From the NCBI GenBank assembly GCA_020425125.1, contig JAGQRV010000002.1, positions 69,783 through 133,782 on the forward strand: a stretch of 64,000 nt of DNA, given 5' to 3'. The position numbers were made by a program, and so were the translations under genes. The DNA comes from Paracoccaceae bacterium (GTDB taxonomy: Bacteria > Pseudomonadota > Alphaproteobacteria > Rhodobacterales > Rhodobacteraceae). This document shows, in pieces, positions 27,001 through 36,300 of this stretch (position 1 is its first letter; each line of letters begins with the position of its first letter). Below the pieces are notes generated by a model. The model searched no databases. It was not told the DNA's origin and was given only the letters and a program-made list of their open reading frames with translations.

Positions 27001-27935
27001 AACTCGACCCCGCCCCCTTCCACCACCAGAGCGCCCGGGCCGCCGCGACGGCGCGCGCCTATTGGGCGCATGCGGCGGACGGGGTGCGGTTGCGGGTGGG
27101 GCACCTTTCCGACGGGCCATGCGGCACGGTGCTGCTGCTGCCCGGCCGGACCGAATACCTGGAAAAATACGGCGAGGCGGCGCGCGAGTTCGCCGCCCGC
27201 GGCTTCGGCGTCGTGGCGCTGGACTATCGTGGCCAGGGGCTGGCCGACCGTCTGCTGCCGGACCAGACCGTTGGGCACGTGGAGCACTTCTCGGACTATC
27301 AGCTCGACGCGCGCGTGCTCGTCGCCTTCGCGGAGGCCGCCGATCTGCCGCGGCCCTGGTTCGGGCTTGGGCATTCGCTGGGCGGAGCGATCCTGCTGCG
27401 GGCGCTGATCTCGGGAATGCCGGTGTCGGCCGCCGTGTTTTCCGCCCCGATGTGGCGCATCAACATGGCCGGGATGCTCTATCCCGTGGCCTGGCTGCTG
27501 GGCTGGATCGCCCATGCCACACAGATGGACGGGTGGGTGACGCCCGGCACGTCCCGCCGCACCTATGTACGCGAGGCAGATCCGGGCGACAACCTGCTGA
27601 CCAGCGATCCCGACATGATCCTGTTCATGCGCGGTCATCTCGAAGCGGTGGACGGGCTCGACCTGGGCGGCCCGTCGGTGCCGTGGCTTTACCGTGCGAT
27701 GGTCGAGTGCCGCAGCTTCCGCCGGATCCGGTCGCTGCCGGTCCCCTCGCTGACCTTCGCGCCCAGCGAAGACCGGATTGTGCGCACCGATGCGATGTAC
27801 GAATTGGTGAAGCGCTGGCCCAATGCGCAGATTCGGAATGTCGACGACGGCCGCCACGAAACCATGATGGAAACCCCCGCCCGCCGGCGCCGCTTCTTCG
27901 ACGAAAGCGCCGCCTTCTTCGACGCGCACCGCTAG
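26997..27935 (+). CDS. pldB: Alpha/beta hydrolase, lysophospholipase-like
   Basis: This 312-residue hydrolase resembles PldB-type lysophospholipases or monoacylglycerol lipases. The oxyanion and lid region ALDYRGQGLADRL is followed by the nucleophile elbow GLGHSLGGA (catalytic Ser), a late Asp in APSEDRIV and a His in DDGRHETMMETP. No signal peptide is seen, so it is probably cytoplasmic or membrane-associated. The GTG start overlaps the SCP2 stop, and its end overlaps the convergent Anbu stop by 4 bp. The lipid substrate is inferred from the family and its neighbour. Confidence 0.87.
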   Translation: MKLDPAPFHHQSARAAATARAYWAHAADGVRLRVGHLSDGPCGTVLLLPGRTEYLEKYGEAAREFAARGFGVVALDYRGQGLADRLLPDQTVGHVEHFSDYQLDARVLVAFAEAADLPRPWFGLGHSLGGAILLRALISGMPVSAAVFSAPMWRINMAGMLYPVAWLLGWIAHATQMDGWVTPGTSRRTYVREADPGDNLLTSDPDMILFMRGHLEAVDGLDLGGPSVPWLYRAMVECRSFRRIRSLPVPSLTFAPSEDRIVRTDAMYELVKRWPNAQIRNVDDGRHETMMETPARRRRFFDESAAFFDAHR

Positions 27936-28678
27936 TCGTTTGCGGGCGGCTCGACCACGATCTGCGAAAATCCGTCACGCAGCGCCTTGCTCCAGGCCAG
28001 GCTCATCGCCGCGAAGACCGGATCGCCATTCTCGATCCTGCGGTATTCGCTGAGCCGGCAATCGTCGTAGCGCACAATTGCAAGATCGAGCGGCATCCCT
28101 ACGGAAAGATTGGATCTCAGCGTCGAATCCATCGACAGCAGAACGGCCTTCTTGGCGTCCGAAATCGACGTGTCGAGCGACACCACCCGGTCGAGAATGG
28201 GCTTGCCGTACTTGTGTTCGCCGATCTGCAGGAACGGCGTGTCCGCCGTGGCCTCGATATGGTTGCCCTCGGGATAGATCAGGAACAGGCGCATCGCGCC
28301 GCCGCGCCGCTGCCCACCGAGGATCACGCTCGCGGTTCCGCGCGCCTGGCTGTTGCGGCTGAGCTTCTCCGAAATGTCCTCGGCTACCCGGGCCAGTTCG
28401 GCGCCGACGATCTCGGCCACGTCGAGCATCGTCCGCGCCTTCATGATCGAGGTCTCTTCGGTTGCGTCGTCGTCGTCGATCGCCTCCTGCAGCTTGGCCA
28501 TGGTGGTCTGGGTGACCGACAGGCTGCCGGCGGTGAGGATCACGATGACGCGCTCGCCCGGATTCTCGAAGACATACATCTTCTTGTACACCGAGATGTT
28601 GTCGAGCCCGGCATTGGTCCGGGTATCGCTCAGCATCACGATGCCTTCTTTCAGCAGAAGGCCGACGCAGTAGGTCAT
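27932..28678 (-). CDS. Anbu, proteasome-type peptidase
   Basis: This 248-residue protein of the Anbu family is an ancestral proteasome beta-type Ntn hydrolase. It begins MTYCVGLLLKEGIVMLSDTR, so removal of Met exposes the Thr nucleophile, with the conserved Asp in SDTRTNAG and Lys in VYKKMYVF. Choosing the ATG at 28678 instead of 28687 is essential because only it puts Thr at position 2. It is the last gene of a four-gene minus-strand cluster (ATP-grasp, alpha-E, transglutaminase, Anbu) known in many proteobacteria. The native substrate is unknown. Confidence 0.93.
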   Translation of the reverse strand: MTYCVGLLLKEGIVMLSDTRTNAGLDNISVYKKMYVFENPGERVIVILTAGSLSVTQTTMAKLQEAIDDDDATEETSIMKARTMLDVAEIVGAELARVAEDISEKLSRNSQARGTASVILGGQRRGGAMRLFLIYPEGNHIEATADTPFLQIGEHKYGKPILDRVVSLDTSISDAKKAVLLSMDSTLRSNLSVGMPLDLAIVRYDDCRLSEYRRIENGDPVFAAMSLAWSKALRDGFSQIVVEPPAND

Positions 28679-28719
28679 CGTACTCACCCGGGCGGACGAA
28701 AGGAAACGGCGCGCCCGAT

Positions 28720-29562
28720 CTATTGCTGAATCGCCTCCACCGCAACTGCCACCTCAAGCTCTTCTCCGCCGCGCCCCAATGCCAGACCGCGGATCGGCGC
28801 GCCGTCGAAGGCGTCGAACCCCGAGCACAGCCGGATATAGCGGTCATCCGGGCAGCAGGAATTGGCGGCGTCGAATCCGACCCAGCCAAGACCGTCGACA
28901 TGGATCTCGACCCAGGCATGGCTGGCCTGCGCGCCGACCCGGACCGCCTCGGCATGGAGGGCGTCGGCATCGCCCGCAAAAAGGTAGCCGGTCACGTAGC
29001 GGGCGGGCATCTCGACGATCCGCGCCATCGCGATCAGGGCGTGGGCATGGTCCTGGCACACACCCGCCCCACCGGCGAGGGCCTCGGCGGCGGTCGTGTG
29101 CGCATCGGTCGCATCCGGCGTATAGGCGATCGCCTCGGCGACGGCCGCCGACAGCGCATGGGCCCGGTCGAGCTCGGCCGATTCGGCGAACTCGGCCACG
29201 GAGTCCCTTGCCAGCTCCTCCAGGGCGACATCCACCCGCGTCGCGCGGGTCGACCGGAGATAGGCCATCGGCGGCACCTTTTCGCGGTGCCCGCGCAGGA
29301 CCCCGGCCAGGTCGGTGGTCTGGACCGTCCCCCGGACCTCGACGGTCACGCTGTCCACCGGCCCCTCGACGCGGACCGTACAGGTCTCGTCGCCCGCCCC
29401 GTCGCGGAACTCGGCGCCGCGGACGCCGCTCTCGGTCGTCACCGACCAGTCAAGCACCTGCTGCCCGTCGAAGACGGACGGCTGCAGACGCTGACTTTGC
29501 AGGACCGCCCGCGGCGGCTCGTCGTAGCGGTAGATGGTCTTGTGCAGGACCGCGAGCTTCAT
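28720..29562 (-). CDS. Transglutaminase-like cysteine peptidase family protein
   Basis: This 280-residue protein has an N-terminal beta domain (KLAVLHKTIYRYDEPPRAVL), then the transglutaminase-like core. The catalytic Cys is in GGAGVCQDHAHALIAMAR, the His in ASHAWVEIHVDGLGW and the Asp in FDAANSC. The family includes peptidases and amide-forming or amide-cleaving enzymes. Its ATG overlaps the stop of the alpha-E gene (ATGA), and the Anbu gene begins 41 bp downstream. In this cluster it is proposed to act on the peptide tag made by the ATP-grasp/alpha-E pair, but this is untested. Confidence 0.92.
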   Translation of the reverse strand: MKLAVLHKTIYRYDEPPRAVLQSQRLQPSVFDGQQVLDWSVTTESGVRGAEFRDGAGDETCTVRVEGPVDSVTVEVRGTVQTTDLAGVLRGHREKVPPMAYLRSTRATRVDVALEELARDSVAEFAESAELDRAHALSAAVAEAIAYTPDATDAHTTAAEALAGGAGVCQDHAHALIAMARIVEMPARYVTGYLFAGDADALHAEAVRVGAQASHAWVEIHVDGLGWVGFDAANSCCPDDRYIRLCSGFDAFDGAPIRGLALGRGGEELEVAVAVEAIQQ

Positions 29563-30512
29563 GCCATGGCTCCGATCAGATATGTGTCGCTGACGCGCCG
29601 GCCCAGATCCGCCACCTTGCCCTTGAAGTCCTCAAGGAACTCGTGGAGCCCGCGATCGAAGATGTCGGTCGTGCGCGTCTCGATCAGTTCGGCCAGCAAC
29701 CCGCGCGCAGCGGATTGCACGTCCGTGGAGCGGTGATGGCCGTGTGAAAGCCGGTCGAGATGATCGTTGACCCCCTGCACCGCCGCCCTCAACGACCGCG
29801 GACAGGCCGGATTCAGGATCAACAGATCGACGATCTTGGTCGCCGTCACCTCGCCACCATAGGCCCAGTGGAAGGCCCGATGCATCTGCATCCCCCTCAG
29901 CAGCGTCTGCCACTGCACATTGTCGAGCCCCGAGCCGACGAAACCTGCATCGGGCAGCAGGACATAATATTTCACGTCGAGGAACCGGGAGGTGTTGTCG
30001 GCGCGCTCCAGATGGGCACCGACATGGATGAAATCATAGCCTTCGTTCCTGAGCAGCGTGGTCTGGATCGCCCCCGCCACCAACGCGTTCTGGCGCGCCG
30101 TCCACTCGGTGAGCTGGGTGATGCCAAGCTCGCTCCGCGGGGTGCGCTCAAGCTCGCGCAACTCCTGGAAGGCCCCGTTCAGCGCATCCCAGACCGGACC
30201 GGTCAGCGCAGTGCGCACGATCCGCGCATTCTCGCGCGAGGCGGCGATGCACGATGCGACCGAGGACGCGTTCTCGCGGTCGAAGAACAGGTGGCTGACC
30301 ACGTTGCGCTCCACCGCCTCGCCATATTTCTTCTCGAATCCGGCATAGCTGCCGCTGGCCTGCAGGATCGGCTCCCATTCGCTTCGGTATCCGTCGGCCG
30401 TGTCGGGGATCAGGTTCATCCGCGCGCCCACATGGATGAGGCGTGCCATGGTCTCGGCCCGCTCCATGTAGCGGCCCAGCCAGAAGAGGTTGTCGGCGGT
30501 CCGGCTCAGCAT
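29559..30512 (-). CDS. Alpha-E domain protein (DUF403)
   Basis: This 317-residue all-helical protein starts MLSRTADNLFWLGRYMERAE, the hallmark of the alpha-E superfamily. The DFIHVGAHLERADNTSRFLDVKY and MHRAFHWAYGGEVTATKIVDLL segments also fit. Alpha-E proteins nearly always accompany circularly permuted ATP-grasp ligases and are thought to be their partners. The gene starts 7 bp after the ATP-grasp stop and overlaps the transglutaminase gene downstream by 4 bp. Confidence 0.93.
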   Translation of the reverse strand: MLSRTADNLFWLGRYMERAETMARLIHVGARMNLIPDTADGYRSEWEPILQASGSYAGFEKKYGEAVERNVVSHLFFDRENASSVASCIAASRENARIVRTALTGPVWDALNGAFQELRELERTPRSELGITQLTEWTARQNALVAGAIQTTLLRNEGYDFIHVGAHLERADNTSRFLDVKYYVLLPDAGFVGSGLDNVQWQTLLRGMQMHRAFHWAYGGEVTATKIVDLLILNPACPRSLRAAVQGVNDHLDRLSHGHHRSTDVQSAARGLLAELIETRTTDIFDRGLHEFLEDFKGKVADLGRRVSDTYLIGAMA

Positions 30513-30519
30513 GTCGTCC

Positions 30520-31935
30520 TCACTCCGCCAATACCCAGGTGTCCTTGACGCCGCCGCCCTGCGACGAGTTCACCACGAGCGACCCTTCCTTCAAGGCGAC
30601 CCGCGTCAGCCCTCCCGGTACCAGCTCGACGCTCTCTCCGACGAGGCAATAGGGGCGCAGGTCGACGTGGCGGGGCGCGATCCCCTCGGCGACGAAGGTC
30701 GGGCAGGTCGACAGCGCCAGGGTCGGCTGCGCGATGTAGTTCTGCGGGTTCTCCTCGATCCGCAACCGGAAGTTCTCCAGCTCGCTCTGGGTCGCCCGCG
30801 GCCCGATCAGCATGCCGTACCCGCCAGAGCCATGCACCTCCTTGACCACGAGATCCTTCAGGTTGGCCAGCACATGTCGGCAATCGTCCGACTTGGCGCA
30901 TTGCCATGTCGGCACGTTGTGCAGGATCGGCTCCTCGCCCAGATAGAACCGCACCATTTCCGGCACGAAGGTATAGATCGCCTTGTCGTCGGCGACGCCC
31001 GCCCCGGGCGCCGAGGCGATGGCGATCCCGCCCGATCGGTAGACATTCATCAGCCCGGGCACACCCAGCATGCTGTCGGGACGGAAGCAGAGCGGGTCGA
31101 GGAAGGAATCGTCGATCCGGCGATAGATCACGTCGACCCGCTGGGGACCCCGGGTCGTGCGCATGTAGCAGAAATCGCCCTCGACATAGAGGTCCTGCCC
31201 CTCGACGAGTTCCACCCCCATCATGTCGGCCAGGAACGAGTGCTCGTAATAGGCCGAGTTGAAATGTCCGGGCGTCAGGATGACCACGTTCGGCTCGCCG
31301 TCGCATTTCGCCGGGGCGACCGACGCCAGCGTCCTCCGCAGCACTTCGGGATAGCTCTCGACCGGCTCGATCCGGTTCTCGCGGAACAGGCTCGGGAACA
31401 TCCGCATCATGATCTCGCGGTTCTCAAGCATGTAGGACACGCCCGACGGCGTCCGGCAATTGTCCTCGAGCACGAAGAACTCGTCCGGACCGGTACGCAC
31501 CAGATCGATGCCGACAATGTGGCTGTAGACCGATTTCGGCGGCTTGATCCCCACCACGGCCTTTTCGAACGCCTCGTTGCGGTAGACGAGCCGCGCCGGG
31601 ATCCGGCCCGCCTTCACGATCTCGCCGCGATCGTAGACATCCGTCAGGAAAGCGTTCAGCGCCCGCGCCCGCTGCTTGATGCCGCGTGCGAGCCGTGCCC
31701 ATTCCCGATTCGTGAAGACACGCGGGAACATGTCGAAGGGGATCAGGCGATCCGGATCGCCGCCTTCGCCGTAGACCGCAAAGGTGATCCCGATCCGCCG
31801 GAACAGCGCCTCGGCCTCGGCCTGCTTCAGGTTGCGCAATTCGACCGGCATGTTCCGCTGCCAGGATTCGAGCCCCTGGTAAGGGACCCGGATTTCTTCG
31901 CCTTCGTACATTTCGTTGAAGTAAGTCACTGCCAT
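30520..31935 (-). CDS. Circularly permuted ATP-grasp protein (type 2)
   Basis: This 471-residue ATP-grasp family ligase begins MAVTYFNEMYEGEEIRVPYQ. Its body matches the DUF404/DUF407-type circularly permuted ATP-grasp (RPDSMLGVPGLMNVYRSGGIAIASAPGAGVADDKA; HGSGGYGMLIGP; LSTCPTF). It is predicted to form peptide-like bonds. It leads the Anbu cluster, and the 400-bp region upstream should hold the promoter. The substrate is unknown. GGGAGAA lies about 12 bases before the ATG on the minus strand. Confidence 0.93.
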   Translation of the reverse strand: MAVTYFNEMYEGEEIRVPYQGLESWQRNMPVELRNLKQAEAEALFRRIGITFAVYGEGGDPDRLIPFDMFPRVFTNREWARLARGIKQRARALNAFLTDVYDRGEIVKAGRIPARLVYRNEAFEKAVVGIKPPKSVYSHIVGIDLVRTGPDEFFVLEDNCRTPSGVSYMLENREIMMRMFPSLFRENRIEPVESYPEVLRRTLASVAPAKCDGEPNVVILTPGHFNSAYYEHSFLADMMGVELVEGQDLYVEGDFCYMRTTRGPQRVDVIYRRIDDSFLDPLCFRPDSMLGVPGLMNVYRSGGIAIASAPGAGVADDKAIYTFVPEMVRFYLGEEPILHNVPTWQCAKSDDCRHVLANLKDLVVKEVHGSGGYGMLIGPRATQSELENFRLRIEENPQNYIAQPTLALSTCPTFVAEGIAPRHVDLRPYCLVGESVELVPGGLTRVALKEGSLVVNSSQGGGVKDTWVLAE

Positions 31936-32370
31936 CTGGCTTGCCTGTTCTCCCGGCTACGGCCTCTGACTCGCATGCGTCGTTAACGGAGGAAAGAGTG
32001 CATGGCCCTCAAAGGCAATCCCCCCACGGGCTACTGGCACATTCCCTGCGCCAAGTGCCGAATTTTTAGGCGCGGCTTGGCCATCCCCCGACGGCACCGC
32101 GCGTCGGCACCGGTCTCCCCGGTCATGATGGCACATTCGCCGCGCCCCGCAAACCGGCCGTCTGCCCCATCGTCGGCCGTCCAAATCAACCGTCGGAATG
32201 TCTCTGGGGTAACGTCCGGCATCTGTCCCGCGGCCTCACCGGCAGACACGAGACCAGATCGCAACATATCGTGTTAGCGCCACCGGTCACCGTTGAGCGC
32301 TTCGCTGCAACGCGGCATCATCGGTGCGGACGAGTAAACCGCCCGTATGATTCGCACCAAGGAGAGCCTG
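31936..32370. other. Intergenic region between the Anbu cluster and the GH32/68-like gene
   Basis: This 435-bp gap is bounded by divergent genes. No RNA gene is recognised. A 91-codon plus-strand ORF (32002-32277) with GGAGGA upstream and a CAKC motif, and a 78-codon minus-strand ORF (32031-32267), overlap each other. Neither has known family features, and third-position base use is mixed in the second half, so I do not call either as a gene. The promoters of both flanking units probably lie here. Confidence 0.4.
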
Positions 32371-33345
32371 ATGGTCCTGGCATTGCCCGACAAATGGATC
32401 TGGGACAGCTGGTACGCCCATGACGGCGCCCGCTGGCATTGCTTCCACCTTCAGGCCGACCGCGCGCTGGGTGACCCCGAGCTTCGTCACTGGAGCATGA
32501 GCCAGGGCCACGCGGTCAGTACCGACCTGACGACCTGGGAGCATCTGGGGACCGGTTTCGCCCCCGCGCAGGAACCGGCCTGGGACGACTTCACGACCTG
32601 GACCGGGTCCGTCGTCTGCGACGACGACGCGATCTGGCACCTCTTCTACACCGGCACCTGCCGCGCCGAGAAGGGAATGTACCAGCGCGTCGGTCACGCC
32701 ACCTCCATCGATCTTCACAACTGGTGCCGGGTCGGCGACGGACTTTGTCTCGATCTGACAGGACCGAACGCCGCGGCCTATGAAGCGCGGCATCAGGTCG
32801 GCTTCTGGCCCGACCGGGCGATGCGCGACCCTTTCGTGATGCGCGATCCGGACGGGCCCGGGTGGCTGATGGTCTTCACCGCACGCGCACCTGGCATCGC
32901 GGAAGCCAACGCCGGCGGTGCCATCGGGCTGGCCACATCGCCAGACCTGATGACCTGGACGCTTGAGCCCCCGGTCTTCACCGGCGCTTTCGGACAGCTC
33001 GAAGTGCCGCAGATCTTTCATCACGCAGGGCGCTGGTACTGCCTCTTCTGCACCGCCGAGAACCATTTCTCGCGCGCGCAGGCGACGGCGACGCCGGGCG
33101 GTCCGGTCACCGGGTCGCACTATCTGATCGGCGACGGACCGCGCGGCCCCTGGCGGGTGGCTCCGGGCGCATTTCTTGACGGCGGCCTGCCCTGCCCGCG
33201 CTATGCCGCGCGGATCGTCGAGACGGCGGACGGGCTGAACATCATCGGCTTCGCCGACCGGCCGCAGGGCGAATTCGTCGGCGAACTGACCGACCCCGAT
33301 CCGGTGATCGCGGGCGATGACGGGCTCCTGCGCGTGCTCAGGTAG
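32371..33345 (+). CDS. Glycoside hydrolase-like five-bladed propeller protein (GH32/GH68-type)
   Basis: This 324-residue protein has the clan GH-J pattern. An N-terminal Asp-rich blade (LPDKWIWDSWYAHDGARWHC, Asp at 12 and 18) is followed by WTGSVVCDDDAIWHLFYTG, an RDP motif at residues 152-154 (MRDPFVMRD), and Glu-211 in LEVPQIF. These are the positions of the nucleophile, transition-state stabiliser and acid/base. It lacks a signal peptide, so it may act inside the cell. AAGGAG (32359-32364) supports the ATG at 32371 over the ATG at 32347. It stands alone, convergent with mfd. The substrate (sucrose, fructan or another sugar) is not inferable, and a GH43-like alternative is possible. Confidence 0.75.
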   Translation: MVLALPDKWIWDSWYAHDGARWHCFHLQADRALGDPELRHWSMSQGHAVSTDLTTWEHLGTGFAPAQEPAWDDFTTWTGSVVCDDDAIWHLFYTGTCRAEKGMYQRVGHATSIDLHNWCRVGDGLCLDLTGPNAAAYEARHQVGFWPDRAMRDPFVMRDPDGPGWLMVFTARAPGIAEANAGGAIGLATSPDLMTWTLEPPVFTGAFGQLEVPQIFHHAGRWYCLFCTAENHFSRAQATATPGGPVTGSHYLIGDGPRGPWRVAPGAFLDGGLPCPRYAARIVETADGLNIIGFADRPQGEFVGELTDPDPVIAGDDGLLRVLR

Positions 33346-33357
33346 ACCGCGGCGGCT

Positions 33358-36300
33358 TCAGGCCGCCGCCTCGACCGCCAGATCGCGGGCAATCGCGAAG
33401 GCGCCGCGGATGCGGTCGGCCTCCTTGGTCCAGTCGCGGCGCACGATGATCCTGTTGTCCTTGACCTTGGCGAGACCGTCCTGCGCCTGCACGAACCGCA
33501 CCAGCCCTGCGGGCGAGCCGAACTTGTCATTGTGGAACTGGATCGTCGCCCCTTTCGGCCCGGCATCCAGCCGGGCGATCCCGGCCCGCTTGCATTCGGC
33601 CTTGATGCGCACCACCAGCAGAAGCGAATTGACCTCTTTCGGCAATTTCCCGAACCGGTCGATCAGTTCGGCGGCGAAGCCTTCGAGTTCCACCTTCGTG
33701 GTCAGCGCGCTGAGCCGCCGATACAGCCCCAGCCGCACGTCTAGGTCGGGCACGTAGTCCTCGGGGATGAGAACCGGCACGCCCAGATTGATCTGCGGCG
33801 CCCATTGCCCGTCATCGTCGGTGACGCCCTCCATCTCGCCGGAGCGGATCTTGGCCACCGCCTCTTCCAGCATCTGCTGGTAAAGCTCGTAGCCGACCTC
33901 GCGCATCTGTCCCGACTGCTCCTCGCCCAGAAGGTTCCCGGCGCCGCGGATATCCAGATCCTGGCTTGCCAATGTGAAGCCGGCGCCCAGACTGTCGAGA
34001 CTGCCGAGCACCCTCAGCCGCTTCTCCGCGGCGGGTGTCAACGGCGTCCGCGGCTTGGTAGTCAGATAGGCGTAGGCGCGGGTCTTCGACCGGCCCACAC
34101 GGCCGCGGATCTGGTAAAGCTGAGCGAGCCCGAACATGTCGGCACGGTGGACGACCATCGTGTTGGCGGTCGGAATGTCGAGCCCGGACTCGACGATGGT
34201 CGTCGCGACCAGAACGTCGAACTTGCCGTCGTAAAAGGCGTTCATCCGGTCGTCGAGTTCGCCCGCGGCCATCTGGCCATGGGCGATGACATAGCTCACC
34301 TCGGGCACCTGATCGTGCAGGAAGCTCTCGATCTCCGGCAGGTCGGCGATGCGGGGCACCACGAAGAAGCTCTGCCCGCCGCGGTAATGCTCGCGCAGCA
34401 GCGCTTCGCGCAGGGTCACGCTGTCAAACTCGCTGACATAAGTGCGGATCGCCAGCCGGTCGACCGGGGGCGTGCCGATGATCGACAGGTCCCGCACGCC
34501 CGACAGGCTGAGCTGCAGCGTGCGCGGGATCGGCGTCGCGGTCAGCGTCAGCACATGGATGTCGGTACGCAGCTGCTTCAGCCGCTCCTTGTGGGCGACG
34601 CCGAAGCGCTGTTCCTCGTCGATGACGAGAAGGCCGAGGCTGCGGAACTTCACCCCCTTGGCAAGCACGGCGTGGGTGCCGACGACGATATCGACCGTCC
34701 CGTCGGCCAGCCCCGCGCGCGTGGCCGCCGCTTCCTTCGCCGAAACGAAGCGCGACAGGGCGCGCACGTCCACCGGAAAGCCGCGGAAGCGCTCGCGGAA
34801 GCTCTGGGCGTGCTGGCGGGCCAGCAGCGTCGTCGGCGCGATCACCGCGACCTGTACGCCCGAAAGGGCCGCAACGAAAGCGGCGCGCATCGCGACCTCG
34901 GTCTTGCCGAAGCCGACGTCGCCACAGATCAGCCGGTCCATCGGCCGGCCCGATTCCATGTCCGCCAGCGTTTCCTCAATGGCCGAAAGCTGGTCGTCGG
35001 TCTCCTGATAGGGGAACCGCGCGCAGAAGGCGTCCCACATCCCGTCGGGCGGCGCCATCACCGGGGCGTGGCGCAGGGCGCGCTCGGCCGCAGTGCGGAT
35101 CAGCCGTTCGGCGATCTCGCGGATCCGCTCCTTCAGCTTTGCCTTCTTGGCCTGCCAGGCGCCGCCGCCCAGCTTGTCGAGAAGCCCGTCCTCATGCCCG
35201 AAGCGGCTGAGCAGTTCGATGTTCTCGACCGGCAGGTAGAGCCGGTCGCCGCCGGCATATTCCAGCGCCACGCATTCATGCGCGGCCCCCATCGCGCTGA
35301 TGACCTCGAGCCCGGTGAAACGGCCGACGCCGTGCTCCACATGCACCACCAGATCGCCAGGACTCAGGCTCTGCGCTTCGGTCAGGAAGTTCTCGGCCCG
35401 ACGCTTGCGCTTCGGCGCCCGGATCAGGCGGTCGCCAAGCACGTCCTGCTCGGCGATGACCGACAGTCCCTTGGCGGTGAACCCCTGCTCCAGCCCCCAG
35501 ATCGCTAGGTGGACCCCGCCGGCCGCATCGGGAACATCGCGGAACGACTTGATATCTCTCGCGCCGGCCAGACCTTCGTCTTCCAGAAGCCCCTTCAGCC
35601 GCTCCCGCGCGCCCTCGGAATAGCTCGCCACGATCACCGCGCGGGATCGCCGCTCCGCCTGAATGTGATCCGCCAATGCCTTGAAGATATTGACGTCCTG
35701 CGCCTGCCGCTCGGGCGCGAAATTGCGCCCGATCCGCCCGCCCGCATCCGACGTACCGGGGCCAGAGCCCTCCGCGAAGGGGTGGAACTGGACCACGCGG
35801 CGCCCCGCCACCGCCGCCTCCCAGCCGGCCTCGTCGAGATAGAGCAGCCCCGGGGGGCATGGCTTGTAGACGCTGTCGATGCGCGCCTTCGCCCCCATCG
35901 CCTCGCGCCGGGCTTCGTATTGGTCGAGGATTCCGTCCCAGCGCGCCACCCGCGCCGGTCCCGTCTGGTCGTCAAGGCTCACCGGGGCGCCCGGCAGGTA
36001 GTCGAAGACCGTCTCGAGGTCCTGGTGGAAGAACGGCAGCCAGTGCTCCATCCCCTGGTGCTTGCGCCCGGCGCTGACCGCCTCGTAAAGCGGATCGTCG
36101 CGTCCCGCGGCACCGAATTCCGCGCGATAGTTCTGCCGGAACCGGGTGATCGCCGCCTCGTCCAGGATCACCTCGGAAACCGGCGCCAGTTCCACCGCTG
36201 CAAGCTTGTCCGTGGTCCGCTGACTAGCCGCGTCGAAGCGGCGCGCGCCGTCGAGCACGTCCCCGAACAGGTCGAGCCGCACCGGCCCGCCCTCGCCCGG

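Noticed and set aside
32002-32277. 91-codon ORF with GGAGGA upstream and a CAKC motif
   Set aside because: No family match, overlapping antisense ORF, and mixed third-position base use in its second half. It may be part of the promoter region of the Anbu cluster. Conservation in relatives would be needed to call it.
33349-33369. GC hairpin at the convergent mfd end
   Set aside because: An 8-bp stem with a 5-nt loop exists, but there is no T tract and part of it is mfd coding sequence, so I do not call it a terminator.
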